Source: Kineosporia aurantiaca JCM 3230 (GTDB taxonomy: Bacteria > Actinomycetota > Actinomycetes > Actinomycetales > Kineosporiaceae). Taken from it: 64,000 bases of DNA. Shown here piece after piece: positions 33,378-43,105 of this stretch. The position numbers were made by a program, and so were the translations under genes. The DNA lies in the NCBI GenBank assembly GCA_000719025.1, contig JODP01000004.1, forward strand, positions 495,439 to 559,438, in the 5' to 3' direction. The notes beneath the pieces are model-generated. The model was not told where the DNA came from. It saw nothing but the letters and a program-made list of their open reading frames with translations, and did no database searches. Position 1 is the stretch's first letter. Every line of letters starts with the position of its first letter.

Positions 33378-34997
33378 ATGCGCACCGTCTCGAAAGCTTT
33401 CCGCAGGGTTGTGATCGCCGCCGCAATGGCAGGCTCCCTGATAGGGGCGACCCAGATGGCCTCGGCCTCGGTCGGCACAACCACATCCACGGCCACATCC
33501 AAGGCCACCGCTATCCATAACGACTCGTTCTGGAAGGACACCTCCGGCAACCTGATCGCCTCCCAGGGCGGGGGCGTCTTCAAGTTCGGCGATACCTATT
33601 ACTGGTACGGCGTCCATTACCAGGAAGCCGCGCCGTACGCGGCCAGCCCCACTCAGATCTACAAGACCTCGACGTTCTCCTCGATCGACGTCTACTCCTC
33701 CAAAGACCTGGTCAACTGGACCTTCCGGAACCAGATCGCCACCCGCGCCACAAAGCTCAGCATCCCTCCGTCCAAGGACGTCGTGGGCGATGCCTTCTCG
33801 AGGATGACGTCGCTGGCCGACGCCGGCTGGATCGGCCGGCTGGGCGTGGTCTACAACGAGAAGACGCACAAGTACGTTCTGGTCACTCAGGCAGAGACGT
33901 CCTTCGACACCAACGCCAAGACCAATCACTCGGTCATGTTCCTGGAGAGCGACTCCCCCACCGGCACTTTCACGTACGCCAACCTCCAGACCCAGATCCC
34001 GAACGTCCTCTATCAGGGCACCGGTGACCAGACCGTCTTCACCGATGACGACGGATCGGACTTCCTGGTCTTCAGCAACCAGAGCGGACGGGCGCACAGC
34101 TACGTCGCCCAGATCGATCCGAGCGACTCCCTCAGCATCGATCCGGCCGTCGAGGTGGGGTACAACTCGGCCGGGCGCGAGGGCAACGCCATGTTCAAGG
34201 CGAATGGGCACTACTACATCGCCTCCTCGGACCTGCACGGGTGGAACTCCTCCGCCACGCACGTGATCGAGTCGGCCGGAACCGACATCAAGGGCCCCTA
34301 CTCGGCCGAGTTCGTGATGCCCGGCAGCGAAGCCGATTACAGCCACGTGTCGCAGACCGGCTTCTTCTTCACGGTGCACGGATCCAAGGGCGACACCGTG
34401 GTCTCGGCCGGGGACCGCTGGGCCGAGTTCGCCTGGAACGGTCTCGGGTACAACCAGTGGGAGCCGTTGTCCTTCGCCGGGGACGTGCCGCAGTTCAACT
34501 CCCTGAGCGCCTGGAACCTGGACGCCAAGACCGGTCGCTGGGGCGCGGCCAAGGACAACAACTACATCCTCAACCCCCAGTTCGAGGCCGACCGCGTCGC
34601 CGTCACGACGATCACCGGCTGGACCGCCTCGGCGGCCGCCACCCCCTTCGTCACCAACCCCGGCCCCGGGGCGAACGGGTCCCGGAACGCCGTGACCCTG
34701 GGCAACCCAGCTGGATTCACCGGGAGCCTGAGTCAGGGGGTGAAGATCCCGAAGGGCACGTACACGCTGGCCCTGTCGGCCCGGACCACGGCCGGGCTGG
34801 ACCAGGCCCGGGTGTCGATCACCGATGCGAAGGGACGCGTCACCCAGGTGGATCTCAAGAGCGTCGGGACGGCCTGGACGCCGCTCTCCCGCCCCAAGAT
34901 CAAGCTGGCGGCGGGAACGGTGACGGTCTCGATCGAGGCCGCGTCGGCCGCAACCGGAACGCTCTCGGTCGATGCTCTGTCGCTGAAGCAGTCCTGA
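33378..34997 (+). CDS. Secreted glycoside hydrolase, GH43-like (galactanase subgroup)
   Basis: 539 residues. Signal peptide 1 to about 31 (cleavage near ASA-SVG). The catalytic five-blade propeller spans about 45-385: LIASQGGGVFKFGDTYYWYGVHY, YSSKDLVNWTFRNQIA, YVLVTQAETSF and GTGDQTVFTDDDGSDFLVFSNQ. It resembles the exo-beta-1,3-galactanase branch of GH43 (GGG-GD-YYWYG signature). Residues about 395-539 form a beta-sandwich that may bind carbohydrate (NPQFEAD, WTASAAATPF, LSQGVKIPKGTYTLALSARTT). Likely secreted to attack arabinogalactan-type polymer. Single gene with a terminator. Confidence 0.82.
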   Translation: MRTVSKAFRRVVIAAAMAGSLIGATQMASASVGTTTSTATSKATAIHNDSFWKDTSGNLIASQGGGVFKFGDTYYWYGVHYQEAAPYAASPTQIYKTSTFSSIDVYSSKDLVNWTFRNQIATRATKLSIPPSKDVVGDAFSRMTSLADAGWIGRLGVVYNEKTHKYVLVTQAETSFDTNAKTNHSVMFLESDSPTGTFTYANLQTQIPNVLYQGTGDQTVFTDDDGSDFLVFSNQSGRAHSYVAQIDPSDSLSIDPAVEVGYNSAGREGNAMFKANGHYYIASSDLHGWNSSATHVIESAGTDIKGPYSAEFVMPGSEADYSHVSQTGFFFTVHGSKGDTVVSAGDRWAEFAWNGLGYNQWEPLSFAGDVPQFNSLSAWNLDAKTGRWGAAKDNNYILNPQFEADRVAVTTITGWTASAAATPFVTNPGPGANGSRNAVTLGNPAGFTGSLSQGVKIPKGTYTLALSARTTAGLDQARVSITDAKGRVTQVDLKSVGTAWTPLSRPKIKLAAGTVTVSIEAASAATGTLSVDALSLKQS

Positions 34998-35003
34998 CCC
35001 TTC

Positions 35004-35040
35004 TTCCGGCGGCGTCTGCGGACGGAGCGCCGCCGGAAGC
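35004..35040 (+). terminator. Terminator of the GH43 gene
   Basis: Perfect 12-bp stem (CTTCCGGCGGCG at 35004-35015 with its complement at 35029-35040), 13-nt loop, 7 bp after the stop codon. No T-tract. Confidence 0.65.
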
Positions 35041-35162
35041 AGGCCGGAATCAAGCCTCCGACCACTCGGAGCAGCGGGGCAACTGGCCCGATCCCAGGTT
35101 CAGCGGACGACCAAGGTGCATGGGATCGCACGTGGGCGCCCCATCGGATCAGGCCAGCGTGC

Positions 35163-35915
35163 TCACCCGACGAGGAAGGGGACGTCCTCGGGAGCGGTCT
35201 TGCGGGCCGCGAGGACCACGGTGGACTGCTCGCCGATCGGCAAGCGCAACGGTGGGTTGTCCATCTGCGCCGCATCGGCGACGGCCCGGGCCACCACCTC
35301 AGGGGACATGCCCCCGGAGCGGTCCATGCGGTCGGTGGCCAAAGCGGTGTACGGGTCATGGGGCAAGCGGTACGTCAGCGGGTCGTCGAGCGCCCCGGAC
35401 TTCACCGCACCCGGCTGCAACAGCGTGGTCTGGATCCCGAAGGGAGCAGTCTCGATGGCCAGGGCCTCACCCAGGGCCTCCAATGCCCACTTGGTCGCGC
35501 TGTAGGCGGCGTTGCCGGAGAAGACCATGCGGCCCACCACACTGGAGACGAACAACAGGCGCCCAGACTTGCGCTCGCGCATCTGTGGCAGGACCGCCTG
35601 GGCGACCCGGACGGCCCCGGCGGTGTTCTGCGCGAACAACCGCTCGATCTCTGCGACCGGGCTCGCCTCGACGGCACCCACGAAAATGACGCCCGCGTTG
35701 GAGACCAGGACGTCGACCTCGCCGGCCGTAGCGACCGCCTCGTCCACCGATTGCTGGTCGGTGACGTCGAGGCGTAGTCGCTCGGCCACGTCGAGGTCCT
35801 CCAGCGAACGAGGGTCGCGGGCGGTGGCGATGACCCGATATCCCCGGTTGGCGAATTCCACGGCTGTGGCCCGGCCGATGCCCTTGGATGCACCGGTGAT
35901 CAAGACAGAAGGCAT
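35163..35915 (-). CDS. SDR family oxidoreductase
   Basis: 250 residues. The nucleotide motif is TGASKGIGRA and the fold continues with LRLDVTDQQSVDEAV, VSNAG, SSVVGRMVFSGNAAYSATKWALEAL (Ser and Tyr-x3-Lys) and LLQPGAVKSG. It belongs to the NADP-preferring classical SDRs with a long substrate loop. It is divergent from the HxlR regulator at 35973, which probably controls it in response to an electrophile. Confidence 0.88.
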   Translation of the reverse strand: MPSVLITGASKGIGRATAVEFANRGYRVIATARDPRSLEDLDVAERLRLDVTDQQSVDEAVATAGEVDVLVSNAGVIFVGAVEASPVAEIERLFAQNTAGAVRVAQAVLPQMRERKSGRLLFVSSVVGRMVFSGNAAYSATKWALEALGEALAIETAPFGIQTTLLQPGAVKSGALDDPLTYRLPHDPYTALATDRMDRSGGMSPEVVARAVADAAQMDNPPLRLPIGEQSTVVLAARKTAPEDVPFLVG

Positions 35916-35972
35916 GACGAACTCCAGGAGTAAGTACGAAAATCAGACTCGGTCGTGGGTTACCATAGGCCG

Positions 35973-36368
35973 GTGAGTCCGAAAAGCAAACCCAGTCCTG
36001 TCGGTGAACCCCGCGCCTGCGGGATCGCCGATGCACTGAGCATCGTGGGCGACCGATGGGCCCTGCTGGTCCTGCGCGAGCTCGGGTTCGGCGTCCATCG
36101 GTTCAACGACATCCAGGCCAACACCGGCGCTCCACGGGATTCCCTGGCCACCCGGCTACGTCAGCTCGAGGAGGCCGGACTCATCACCCGGCAGCGCTAC
36201 AGCGAGCACCCCCCGCGGGATGAGTACCTGCTCACCGACGCCGGCAGCGCCCTCGGCCCCGCGCTGAACGAGTTGCGGATCTGGGGCGAGACCTATGCCC
36301 GGCCCGTTCTTCACAAGACGAACTCCCGTCCAGCCCGGCCCGAGGGAAGTGGCGGAGTGGCCCGCTGA
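35973..36368 (+). CDS. HxlR family transcriptional regulator
   Basis: 131 residues from a GTG (VSPKSKPSPVGEPRACGIAD). The winged-helix HxlR pattern is complete: CGIADALSIVGDRWALLVLRELGFGVHRFNDIQANTGAPRDSLATRLRQLEEAGLITRQRYSEHPPRDEYLLTDAG. The single Cys near residue 17 is the usual HypR-type redox sensor position. It is divergent from the SDR gene with 57 bp between the starts. Confidence 0.9.
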   Translation: MSPKSKPSPVGEPRACGIADALSIVGDRWALLVLRELGFGVHRFNDIQANTGAPRDSLATRLRQLEEAGLITRQRYSEHPPRDEYLLTDAGSALGPALNELRIWGETYARPVLHKTNSRPARPEGSGGVAR

Positions 36369-36699
36369 AACCGGCAGGTGGCGAGGTGTCGGCGGCGTGG
36401 CGCGGCCGGTCTCCGGCGGCGAGAAACCGGGAAAGGCAGCGAATGAGACACCCGAAGTCATCGAATTCGTGATCGCAATGCACCAGATGGTTGGGGCTAC
36501 TGCGACGAACTCCTCCAGCTGGCCCTGACCCGTCGGTGGTCTTGCCGCAATCCAGGACGTGTGCGGGCCCGCGGGCCGCGGTCTCCTACAGAGAGTTCTT
36601 GTGGCAGGTGATGTCTGCCCCGAGGCAGTCTTCACAGAAGAGAAGACCATGCGGGAGATGAAAAACGGTGTCGGGCCAGCATCACCTGTCCCAACGCAC
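36369..36699. other. 331-bp stretch without recognised gene
   Basis: Between the HxlR gene and the broken monooxygenase gene. No frame shows a family motif; codon bias is irregular. Possibly decayed sequence. Confidence 0.45.
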
Positions 36700-36998
36700 C
36701 TATACGGTGACGTTTTCGTAGTGCTTCACATCCGGAGCGCCGGCCACCGCTGGACCCAGCAGGCCACCCATGGGGTGAAGCGTTCGGTGTCGCGAAAGTT
36801 CTTCCGGTGCGCCTCCTGCGACTTCCACATGTTGATGCTGACGAACCGGGCCGGGTCCTCCTGACTCTGGAAGAGCTGAGGATCCTCGCCCCCGGGGGTA
36901 CTGAGAACCAGGTTACGGCCCTGATCTCGGTAGGCCTGCGCGAAGTCGCTCTCGCGGCCGGGCTCGACGTCGATGATGGTGATTTCGCGAACGGTCAT
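36700..36998 (-). pseudogene. Antibiotic biosynthesis monooxygenase (ABM) family protein, frameshifted
   Basis: From MTVREITIIDVEPGRESDFAQAY (ATG at 36998 after GGAAG) the ABM ferredoxin-like fold reads normally through FVSINMWKSQEAHRKNFRDTERF. It then goes out of frame (TPWVACWVQRW, stop). In the minus-one frame the authentic end continues: HPMGGLLGPAVAGAPDVKHYENVTV, then stop at 36700. One lost base near 36780 explains both. Intact family members are about 100 residues, so only the last quarter is affected, but the dimer interface is lost. Confidence 0.8.
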
Positions 36999-37012
36999 GA
37001 CTTCCATCCTGG

Positions 37013-37411
37013 TTATCGGACACCATGCTTCGCTACGGAATTCCGGAAGTCGAAGGCAAGCACGTTGTAGCCGTTTGCGTGCAGGATCTCGTAGTCCAGG
37101 AGGACGTCGATCTCGGTGTCGTTACCCGGGCCGAAGGCCGACTTCCAGGGCTCGAGGTGGGACGGGAACCCTTAGCGGCTGAAGCCGAAGGCGTGCATGG
37201 CCACGATGAGCTTCTCGGATCCTGCGCACGGGATGAACCAGGCTTCCAGCGGCGTGCCGTCCGAGGAGGGGTAGCTGAACTCCTCGAAGTCCAACCCGAG
37301 GGAGGCGGGCGTACGCAACACCGGGGACCGTGAGGAATAGGCCAGGCCGCGCGCGAACGCATCGAGGGTCGCGTTCGTCGTGTCGTCCATCTTGTTCGTT
37401 GAGTGGTTCAT
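37013..37411 (-). pseudogene. Alpha/beta hydrolase N-terminal part, nonsense codon and 3' truncation
   Basis: From MNHSTNKMDDTTNATLDAFARG the frame reads into a hydrolase N-terminus (FEEFSYPSSDGTPLEAWFIPC, KLIVAMHAFGFSR) and hits TAA at about 37172. The same frame continues meaningfully beyond the stop (GFPSHLEPWKSAFGPGND, LLDYEILHANGYNVLAFDFRNS), so the stop is an in-frame nonsense change, probably of a Tyr codon. About 12 codons after DFRNS the coding sequence ends just before the ABM gene. The nucleophile elbow and later residues are missing. Confidence 0.75.
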
Positions 37412-38070
37412 GTGCGAATCATCTTTCGTTGCAGGCAAATACCTTCCGCTTCGTAAACGCTATCCGCATCGCCGGCCGGGCGACATGACACCCGCGCTCG
37501 AAGACTTGCCTGATCCTGACCAGGACAGACCGCTGGGTCCCAGGGCCCGCCGGGCGCCGCGATGGGAGGCATCCCCCGGGTCCTCGGAACTCCGGGGGCA
37601 GAAAAATCATGAGCTATCAACGGACGTCCTGCCGCAGGACCCTGTCGGAAAGCCCACGTCGCGGACCAACAATTACCTTTCCAGCAACGCCTTTCGCGCA
37701 GACACACCAAGAATTCGAGCGACGCGCTCTCGAACCGGAACGATTTGCCGTTCCAGCCCCACTCTTACGGCAGCGTTACTATTGCGACCACCACCACGTA
37801 CGCCCTCAATGTCGCCACCACCACCGATCAGACCTACGGTGGGCCAGCCGAACTCATGACCGTGGCCCACAGAACATCAGGCGGGCTGGCCAACCGGGGT
37901 CTGAAATTCTCGGTCGGTTTTCATGCCTGCAGTCGCCTGTTTCCTTGAACCCCGGCGGGTCCGAGAACCCCAGAGGCAGTGACCGGCTGGGGCGGCCGGC
38001 TGACCTGGCCTCAACTGGGGCAGGCACCGGAACCTGGTGCGACCCGACGATGAGCGCCCGCATTAACAAT
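37412..38070. other. 659-bp stretch without recognised gene
   Basis: No recognisable gene on either strand. A long open frame that runs into the MMPL gene from 37609 has no start site or family likeness and is taken as chance. The right end grades into the MMPL leader element at 38071. Confidence 0.45.
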
Positions 38071-38160
38071 CGTCTCAGGTTCGCTCGGTACGAATTGCGC
38101 ATCAGACAAGCGATCCAACCCTTATGCAGGAGGCTAGTGATGGCAGTCAACACAGCGCCG
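38071..38160 (+). promoter_or_regulatory. MMPL leader element, copy A
   Basis: Ninety bases covering the upstream region, ribosome site (CAGGAGG) and first codons of the MMPL gene match 46290-46378 at about 75 of 90 positions by eye, with one gap. Conserved pieces include CGTCTCAG, TTCGCTCGGTA, GAATTG and GAGG-TAGTGATGGCAGTC. The conservation extends through non-coding bases, so it likely includes a shared promoter or operator. Confidence 0.7.
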
Positions 38161-40290
38161 TCCGGGAATGCGCCGTTCGGTCGGCTGACCGGCCGGTGGG
38201 TGCCGTGGTTGGTGATCGGCTTATGGGTACTGCTGGCTGTGGTCATGGTGCCGCTGAGCGGGAAACTGAGCTCGGTCACCACCGACAGCGCCGCGGACGC
38301 TCTGCCGGCCAGCGCCGAGTCCACCAAAGTGGCGCTGCACGAGGACAGTCTGCCCGGCGGTGAGGACAACACGTTCGTCTTCGTGTACCACCGCGCCGAC
38401 GGTCTGACCGCCGCCGACCGCGCGACGGTCAAGCAGCAGTACGACACGCTGGCCAAGCGGTACCCGCCGAAGGTGGCCGGCCCGGCCAGCGACAAGGACG
38501 AGGGCCCATCGGTGAAATCCTCCACCGACGGCACCGCGATGACGTTCACCCTCGAGGTGAGCGCGGCCTACGGAGGACCGGAGACCATCGTCGGGCCGTT
38601 GCGGGAGGCCGCGAAAGACCGCCCCGGCGGCCTGGAACTCGACGTTACCGGCCCGGCCGCGATCGACGCCGACATGGACGCCGTCTTCGACGGTATCGAC
38701 ACGCAGGTCCTGCTCACCACGGTCGTCGTCGTCACGCTCCTGCTCATCCTCACTTATCGCAGCCCGGTGTTGTGGTTGATCCCGCTGATGGCCGTGGGCG
38801 CGGCCGCCCTGACCGCGATGGCCACCGTCTACCTGCTCGTCAAGAGCTTCGGCATCGTCATCGACGATCAGAACTCGGCGCTCCTGACGATTTTGGTCTT
38901 CGGCGTCGGCACCGACTACGCGCTGTTGCTCATCTCCCGGTACCGGGAGGCACTACACCACCACGAGAACGTCCGGGTCGCGATGGCCCACGCGCTGCGC
39001 GGCGCGGCGCCGGCCGTCGTCGCCTCTGCGGCGACCGTGGTCGCCGGCCTGCTCTGCCTGATCGTCGCCGACCTGAACAGCACCAGCGGGTTGGGCCCGA
39101 TCGGTGCGGCCGGCATCCTGTGCGCGTTGGTGGCCATGCTGACGCTGTTCCCGGCAATGCTCGTGGTGCTCGGCCGGCGGGTCTTCTGGCCGGCAATTCC
39201 GCGGTTCAGCACAGCCGTGGAGGAGAAGCCTGGTCTGTGGGGACGGCTGGGCGCCGTCATCAGCCGCCGCCGGTGGGTCGCGGCGCTGGGCTCGCTCGGA
39301 ATTCTCGGCGTGCTCATCCTCGGGCTGGCCGGCAACACCGGCGCCCTGCGCGAGCAGGACCAGTTCCTGTCCACGCCGGAGTCGGTCACCGGCTTCACCG
39401 CTCTGCACCAGCACTTTCCGGAGCTCGGCGGCCAGCCGATGACGATCCTCACGCGGCCGCAGTATCAGGAGCAGGTGCTCGGCGTCGTCAAGAACATTCG
39501 CGGTGTGGCCCAGACAATGCCGGGTGAGACCAGCGGTGGCTGGGCCGACATCTCGGTGTACCCCACGGACGCGCCGGACACCGTCGCCGAGTACGACACG
39601 ATCAAGCGGGTGCGCACCGCCGTGCACGCGGTGAGCGGGGCGCAGGCGATCGTCGGCGGCCCGAGTGCGGAACACCTCGATACCGAGGTGACCACCAGCC
39701 GCGACGAGAAGCTGGTGATCCCACTGGTCCTGGCCGTCGTCCTGATCGTCCTCGGGCTGTTGCTGCGGGCGATCGTGGCCCCGCTGATTCTGATGGGCAC
39801 CGTGATCGCCTCGTTCGCCGCAAGCTTCGGCGGCAGCGTGTTCGTCTTCGACACGATCCTCGGGTTCAAGGGGATCGACTATTCGGTGCCGCTGCTGGCC
39901 TTCCTGTTCCTGGTGGCGCTCGGTGTCGACTACAACATCTTCCTGGTCAGCCGGGCCCGGGAGGAGGCCGTGCTTCTGGGTACCAGAGAGGGAATGCTCA
40001 AGGCGCTCTCCGCCACTGGCGGGGTCATCACCTCAGCCGGCCTGGTCCTGGCCGCCACGTTCGCGGTCCTCACCACCCTTCCGCTGGTGATGCTGGTCGA
40101 GGTGGGGTTCCTGGTCGCCTTCGGCGTGCTGCTCGACGCCCTTCTGGTGCGGTCGGTCCTGGTGCCCGCCCTCACCTTGCTGATCGGCCGGCGGATCTGG
40201 TGGCCGAGTCGCCTGTCCCGTCCGGCAGAGGAGCCGCCGAAGGGGCAGCAGTGGCTCACTGACGAGGAGGAGCCCGCACTGCAAGGGTGA
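38140..40290 (+). CDS. MMPL family RND-type exporter
   Basis: 716 residues from MAVNTAPSGNAPFG after CAGGAGG. One membrane helix near 20-40, an external domain (about 45-180), a five-helix block, a second external domain (about 385-530) and a second helix block. The proton-relay motifs typical of MmpL proteins are present twice: VFGVGTDYALLLISRYRE and FLVALGVDYNIFLVSRARE. It is the smaller YdfJ-like form without the long C-terminal tail of mycobacterial lipid exporters. It probably exports a lipid or drug. Convergent with an MprAB-like system across a shared terminator. Confidence 0.92.
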   Translation: MAVNTAPSGNAPFGRLTGRWVPWLVIGLWVLLAVVMVPLSGKLSSVTTDSAADALPASAESTKVALHEDSLPGGEDNTFVFVYHRADGLTAADRATVKQQYDTLAKRYPPKVAGPASDKDEGPSVKSSTDGTAMTFTLEVSAAYGGPETIVGPLREAAKDRPGGLELDVTGPAAIDADMDAVFDGIDTQVLLTTVVVVTLLLILTYRSPVLWLIPLMAVGAAALTAMATVYLLVKSFGIVIDDQNSALLTILVFGVGTDYALLLISRYREALHHHENVRVAMAHALRGAAPAVVASAATVVAGLLCLIVADLNSTSGLGPIGAAGILCALVAMLTLFPAMLVVLGRRVFWPAIPRFSTAVEEKPGLWGRLGAVISRRRWVAALGSLGILGVLILGLAGNTGALREQDQFLSTPESVTGFTALHQHFPELGGQPMTILTRPQYQEQVLGVVKNIRGVAQTMPGETSGGWADISVYPTDAPDTVAEYDTIKRVRTAVHAVSGAQAIVGGPSAEHLDTEVTTSRDEKLVIPLVLAVVLIVLGLLLRAIVAPLILMGTVIASFAASFGGSVFVFDTILGFKGIDYSVPLLAFLFLVALGVDYNIFLVSRAREEAVLLGTREGMLKALSATGGVITSAGLVLAATFAVLTTLPLVMLVEVGFLVAFGVLLDALLVRSVLVPALTLLIGRRIWWPSRLSRPAEEPPKGQQWLTDEEEPALQG

Positions 40291-40306
40291 GCGCGGTGGC
40301 ACGGAC

Positions 40307-40341
40307 AAGATCCGGGACGGGTACCAGCCGTCCCGGATCTT
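40307..40341. terminator. Bidirectional terminator between MMPL and histidine kinase
   Basis: Perfect 14-bp stem (AAGATCCGGGACGG at 40307-40320 and its complement at 40328-40341), 7-nt loop, followed by more T on the plus strand. It ends both convergent transcripts. Confidence 0.85.
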
Positions 40342-40390
40342 TTCGTGAACCGACGCGGTGGCCGCCTCTGCGCAGGCGCCACGGCGGGGG

Positions 40391-41854
40391 TCAGTGCACC
40401 GCGGTGTCCTCCCCGGCGGCGGTGAGCCGCCCGATCGGGGCGATCGAAGCGGGCGGGGCCGCGGCCGGGAGGTCGACCCGCAGCAGCGCGCCACCGAGAA
40501 CGGAGCGGGCGACCGTGGCCCGGCCGCCGTGAGCGTCGACGACCCGCTGCACGATCGACAATCCCAGACCGGATCCCGGTAACGCCCGGGCGCTGTCGGC
40601 CCGATAGAATCGGTCGAAAACCCTCGGCACATCAACGGTGTCAATACCCGGCCCGGCGTCGTGGACCTCGAGCACCGCCCACTCACCCTCGGCACGGAGC
40701 CGAACCTGGATCGGCTGGCCCATGGGTGACCACTTGCCTGCGTTGTCGATGAGGTTGAGCACCGCCCGCTGGAGCGCAGCGGGACGCCCGCTCACCCACA
40801 CGGAGGTCACGTCGAGCACAACCTCGATGTCGGGCCGGCGTGAGCGGGCCCGGGTCGCGGCGGCCACCACCACGTCGGCGAGGTCGAGCAGCTCGGTGCT
40901 CTCGTCGCTGATGTCCCCGCGCGCCAGGTCGGTCAGTTCGGCGGCAAGGGTGCTCAACTCGGCCACCTGGGCGCCCAGATCATTGAGCAGCCGGGTCCGG
41001 CTGCCGGCCGGCAGGGCGCTGTCCAAGGTGCCGCGGCGATCGAGCCGGATCAGTAGCTCGACGTTGAGACGCAGGCTGGTGAGGGGGGTCTTGAGCTCAT
41101 GGGCGGCGTCCTCGGCGAGCAACCGCTGGGCCTGGCGGGAGTCCCGGAGCGCAGCAAGCATGTCGTTGATCGACCGGATCAGCTGCCGGATCTCCCCACC
41201 ACCCTCGTCCGGGATGTCGGCATCCAGATCCTGAGTGCGCGCGACGCGTACCGCCACGGCGGTCAGCCGGTCGATCGGTGCCAGCCCGGTCCGCGCCACG
41301 GCCCGCCCGACCAGGGCGCCCCCGACCACACAGAACAGCCCAATGATCAGCATGCCCAACCCCAGTCGGGTGATCGGGCGCTCATCGGCGACGCGGGCCA
41401 CCTGAACCGCTCCGTCGCCCGCAGCCAGCGTGTAGACGTAGACGTCGTTGTCGCCGCCGTCGATCGACTCCATCAGGCTGCCCGAGGTGCCTTGCGCCAC
41501 GCGCCCGGCGTGCTTGCTGACCGGAGGCAGCGCGGGTTGGCCGGCCGGCGTCCGAATCGAGCCGTCGCGCAGGATGATCCGCACCAGCCGACCGGACCCG
41601 GGATACGGCGGTAGCTCGACCCGCGCCAGACCTGTGCGCTCTGCGTTCGTTGCCAGGACGCGGGAGTCGGCGCGTAGCTGACCGGCAGCGGCCTCCTGCA
41701 GCTCCCGGTCCAGTAACTCGATGCCCACTTGGAAGGCCACGAAGATACTGGCCGTGATGGCCGTCGCCGCAATCACTGTCAGCCTGGTCCGCAGAGAACG
41801 CCGACGCCACCATCGAGCCAGCCGGCGCGGTTCCCGGCCGGCCCGCCTGCTCAC
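40391..41854 (-). CDS. Sensor histidine kinase, MprB-like
   Basis: 487 residues. Two membrane helices (about 24-46 and 160-184) flank an extracellular sensor. A HAMP region (about 185-240) and the HisKA H-box AEDAAHELKTPLTSLRLNVELL follow. The ATPase domain has LNLIDNAGKWSP (N box), HDAGPGID (G1) and GSGLGLSIVQRVVDAHGG (G2). The ATG overlaps the stop of the response regulator gene (ATGA). With its partner it resembles the cell-envelope stress pair MprAB. Confidence 0.9.
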   Translation of the reverse strand: MSRRAGREPRRLARWWRRRSLRTRLTVIAATAITASIFVAFQVGIELLDRELQEAAAGQLRADSRVLATNAERTGLARVELPPYPGSGRLVRIILRDGSIRTPAGQPALPPVSKHAGRVAQGTSGSLMESIDGGDNDVYVYTLAAGDGAVQVARVADERPITRLGLGMLIIGLFCVVGGALVGRAVARTGLAPIDRLTAVAVRVARTQDLDADIPDEGGGEIRQLIRSINDMLAALRDSRQAQRLLAEDAAHELKTPLTSLRLNVELLIRLDRRGTLDSALPAGSRTRLLNDLGAQVAELSTLAAELTDLARGDISDESTELLDLADVVVAAATRARSRRPDIEVVLDVTSVWVSGRPAALQRAVLNLIDNAGKWSPMGQPIQVRLRAEGEWAVLEVHDAGPGIDTVDVPRVFDRFYRADSARALPGSGLGLSIVQRVVDAHGGRATVARSVLGGALLRVDLPAAAPPASIAPIGRLTAAGEDTAVH

Positions 41855-42534
41855 GGAGGAGTCTCTCGTAACGTGTATCCCAGGCCGCGCAGCGTGTAGA
41901 TCAATCGCGGCTCACCCTCGGCCTCCATCTTGCGGCGCAGGTAGCTCACGTACACCTGGAGGTTGTTGGCGGTGGCGCTCATGTCGAAGCCCCAGATCGC
42001 CTCGAACAGCACGTCGCGGGTCAGGACCCGGGTCGCGTTGCGCACGAGGACCTGCAGGAGGGAGAACTCGGTCCGGGTCAGGTGCAGCGACCGCTCCCCC
42101 CGCCACGCCTCGAACCGGTCGGGATCGAGGCGGACGTCGGCGAACGACAGGATCTGCGACTCCTGGTCGGTCGGCAAACGCCGACGCAGCAGGGCCCGCA
42201 CCCGGGCCAGCAACTCCTCGGTGGCGAACGGTTTGGGCAGGTAATCGTCAGCACCCGCGTCCAGCCCCTCGACCCGGTCGGTGACCTGGTCGCGGGCGGT
42301 AAGCATCAGCACCGGCAGATCCCGGCCCGCGGCCCGCAACCGCCGGCAGGTCTCCAACCCGCCGAGGCGGGGCATGATCACATCGAGAATGAGCAGATCC
42401 AGGTGGTCATCACCGACCCCCTCGAGCACAGCGAGACCGTTGGCGACTGTGCTGGTGTCGTAACCCTCGACCTGGAGCACCCGCTCCAGCGAGTCACGGA
42501 TGGCCGCGTCATCATCCGCGATCATGATCCGCAT
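41851..42534 (-). CDS. Response regulator, OmpR family, MprA-like
   Basis: 227 residues from MRIMIADDDAAIRDSLERVL. Receiver: acid pocket D7-D9, phospho-acceptor D51 (LLILDVIMPRLGG), Lys in DYLPKPFATEELLARVRALLRR. The C-terminal winged helix has LTRTEFSLLQVLVRNATRVLTRDVLFEAIWGFD and YVSYLRRKME...LRGLGYTLR. It lies upstream of and is coupled to the kinase gene. Possible targets are the neighbouring MMPL gene or its own operon. Confidence 0.92.
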   Translation of the reverse strand: MRIMIADDDAAIRDSLERVLQVEGYDTSTVANGLAVLEGVGDDHLDLLILDVIMPRLGGLETCRRLRAAGRDLPVLMLTARDQVTDRVEGLDAGADDYLPKPFATEELLARVRALLRRRLPTDQESQILSFADVRLDPDRFEAWRGERSLHLTRTEFSLLQVLVRNATRVLTRDVLFEAIWGFDMSATANNLQVYVSYLRRKMEAEGEPRLIYTLRGLGYTLRETPP

Positions 42535-43105
42535 GCCGGCGGTCCCCTTCCGGTCGACGCTTTGCCACCGATTGTCCCCGCTCAACCTTAGGCCAGGATT
42601 AATGCGTCGCCGGGGAACCGCCGCTGCGCACACCTGACGCTGGAGCGCAGAGAACCTGTCCAGCCCGCAAGCATGGTCGACTCGGTTGTCCGGACTCGCG
42701 GCCGGATTCGCGGTTGGCGCAGCCACCGAGCACGGCATTGGCGTGGCTCTGGCTGCGGCGGACATGAACGCAGATGCGGTCAGCACCTCTTGCGGCGCTG
42801 GGCCAACGGCCCGGTCGCCACGTGCCCCGGTAAACGGGCCAACGCCAATCTCTAGATGCGTCGTCTCCCAATGCGAGGAGCCGTGAAGTCAACCTGGGTG
42901 GGCGCACCGGACCGCTGCGGTGAAAGCGCCTCTTGGGTCTGGAACGCCGTGGAGGGGGTAGGGGATTGAGCCGGCTCGTCGTCGCGGCAAGAATCTATGG
43001 CTTCGAACAGTAGCTTGCCCTTCCCTCGTAGGTGGTGCGTACATCGTCGTTGTCATGAGGACATCGAAGTTCCAACGCGTGGGGAGATGACCTAGGGCTG
43101 ACCCA
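42535..43105. other. 571-bp stretch without recognised gene
   Basis: It holds the promoter of the two-component operon. A plus-strand frame near 42686 (LAAGFAVGAATEHGIGVALAA) looks hydrophobic and protein-like, but I cannot place it and it has no start site. The part near 42960-43090 is less G+C rich than its surroundings. Confidence 0.4.

Noticed and set aside
37609..38139. Upstream extension of the MMPL frame
   Set aside because: No ribosome site at its start and no family resemblance; the CAGGAGG-preceded ATG at 38140 gives a normal MMPL N-terminus and is the copied leader's start too.
42686..42886. Hydrophobic plus-strand frame (VGAATEHGIGVALAA)
   Set aside because: Neither family motif nor start site; probably chance or an unrecognisable remnant.
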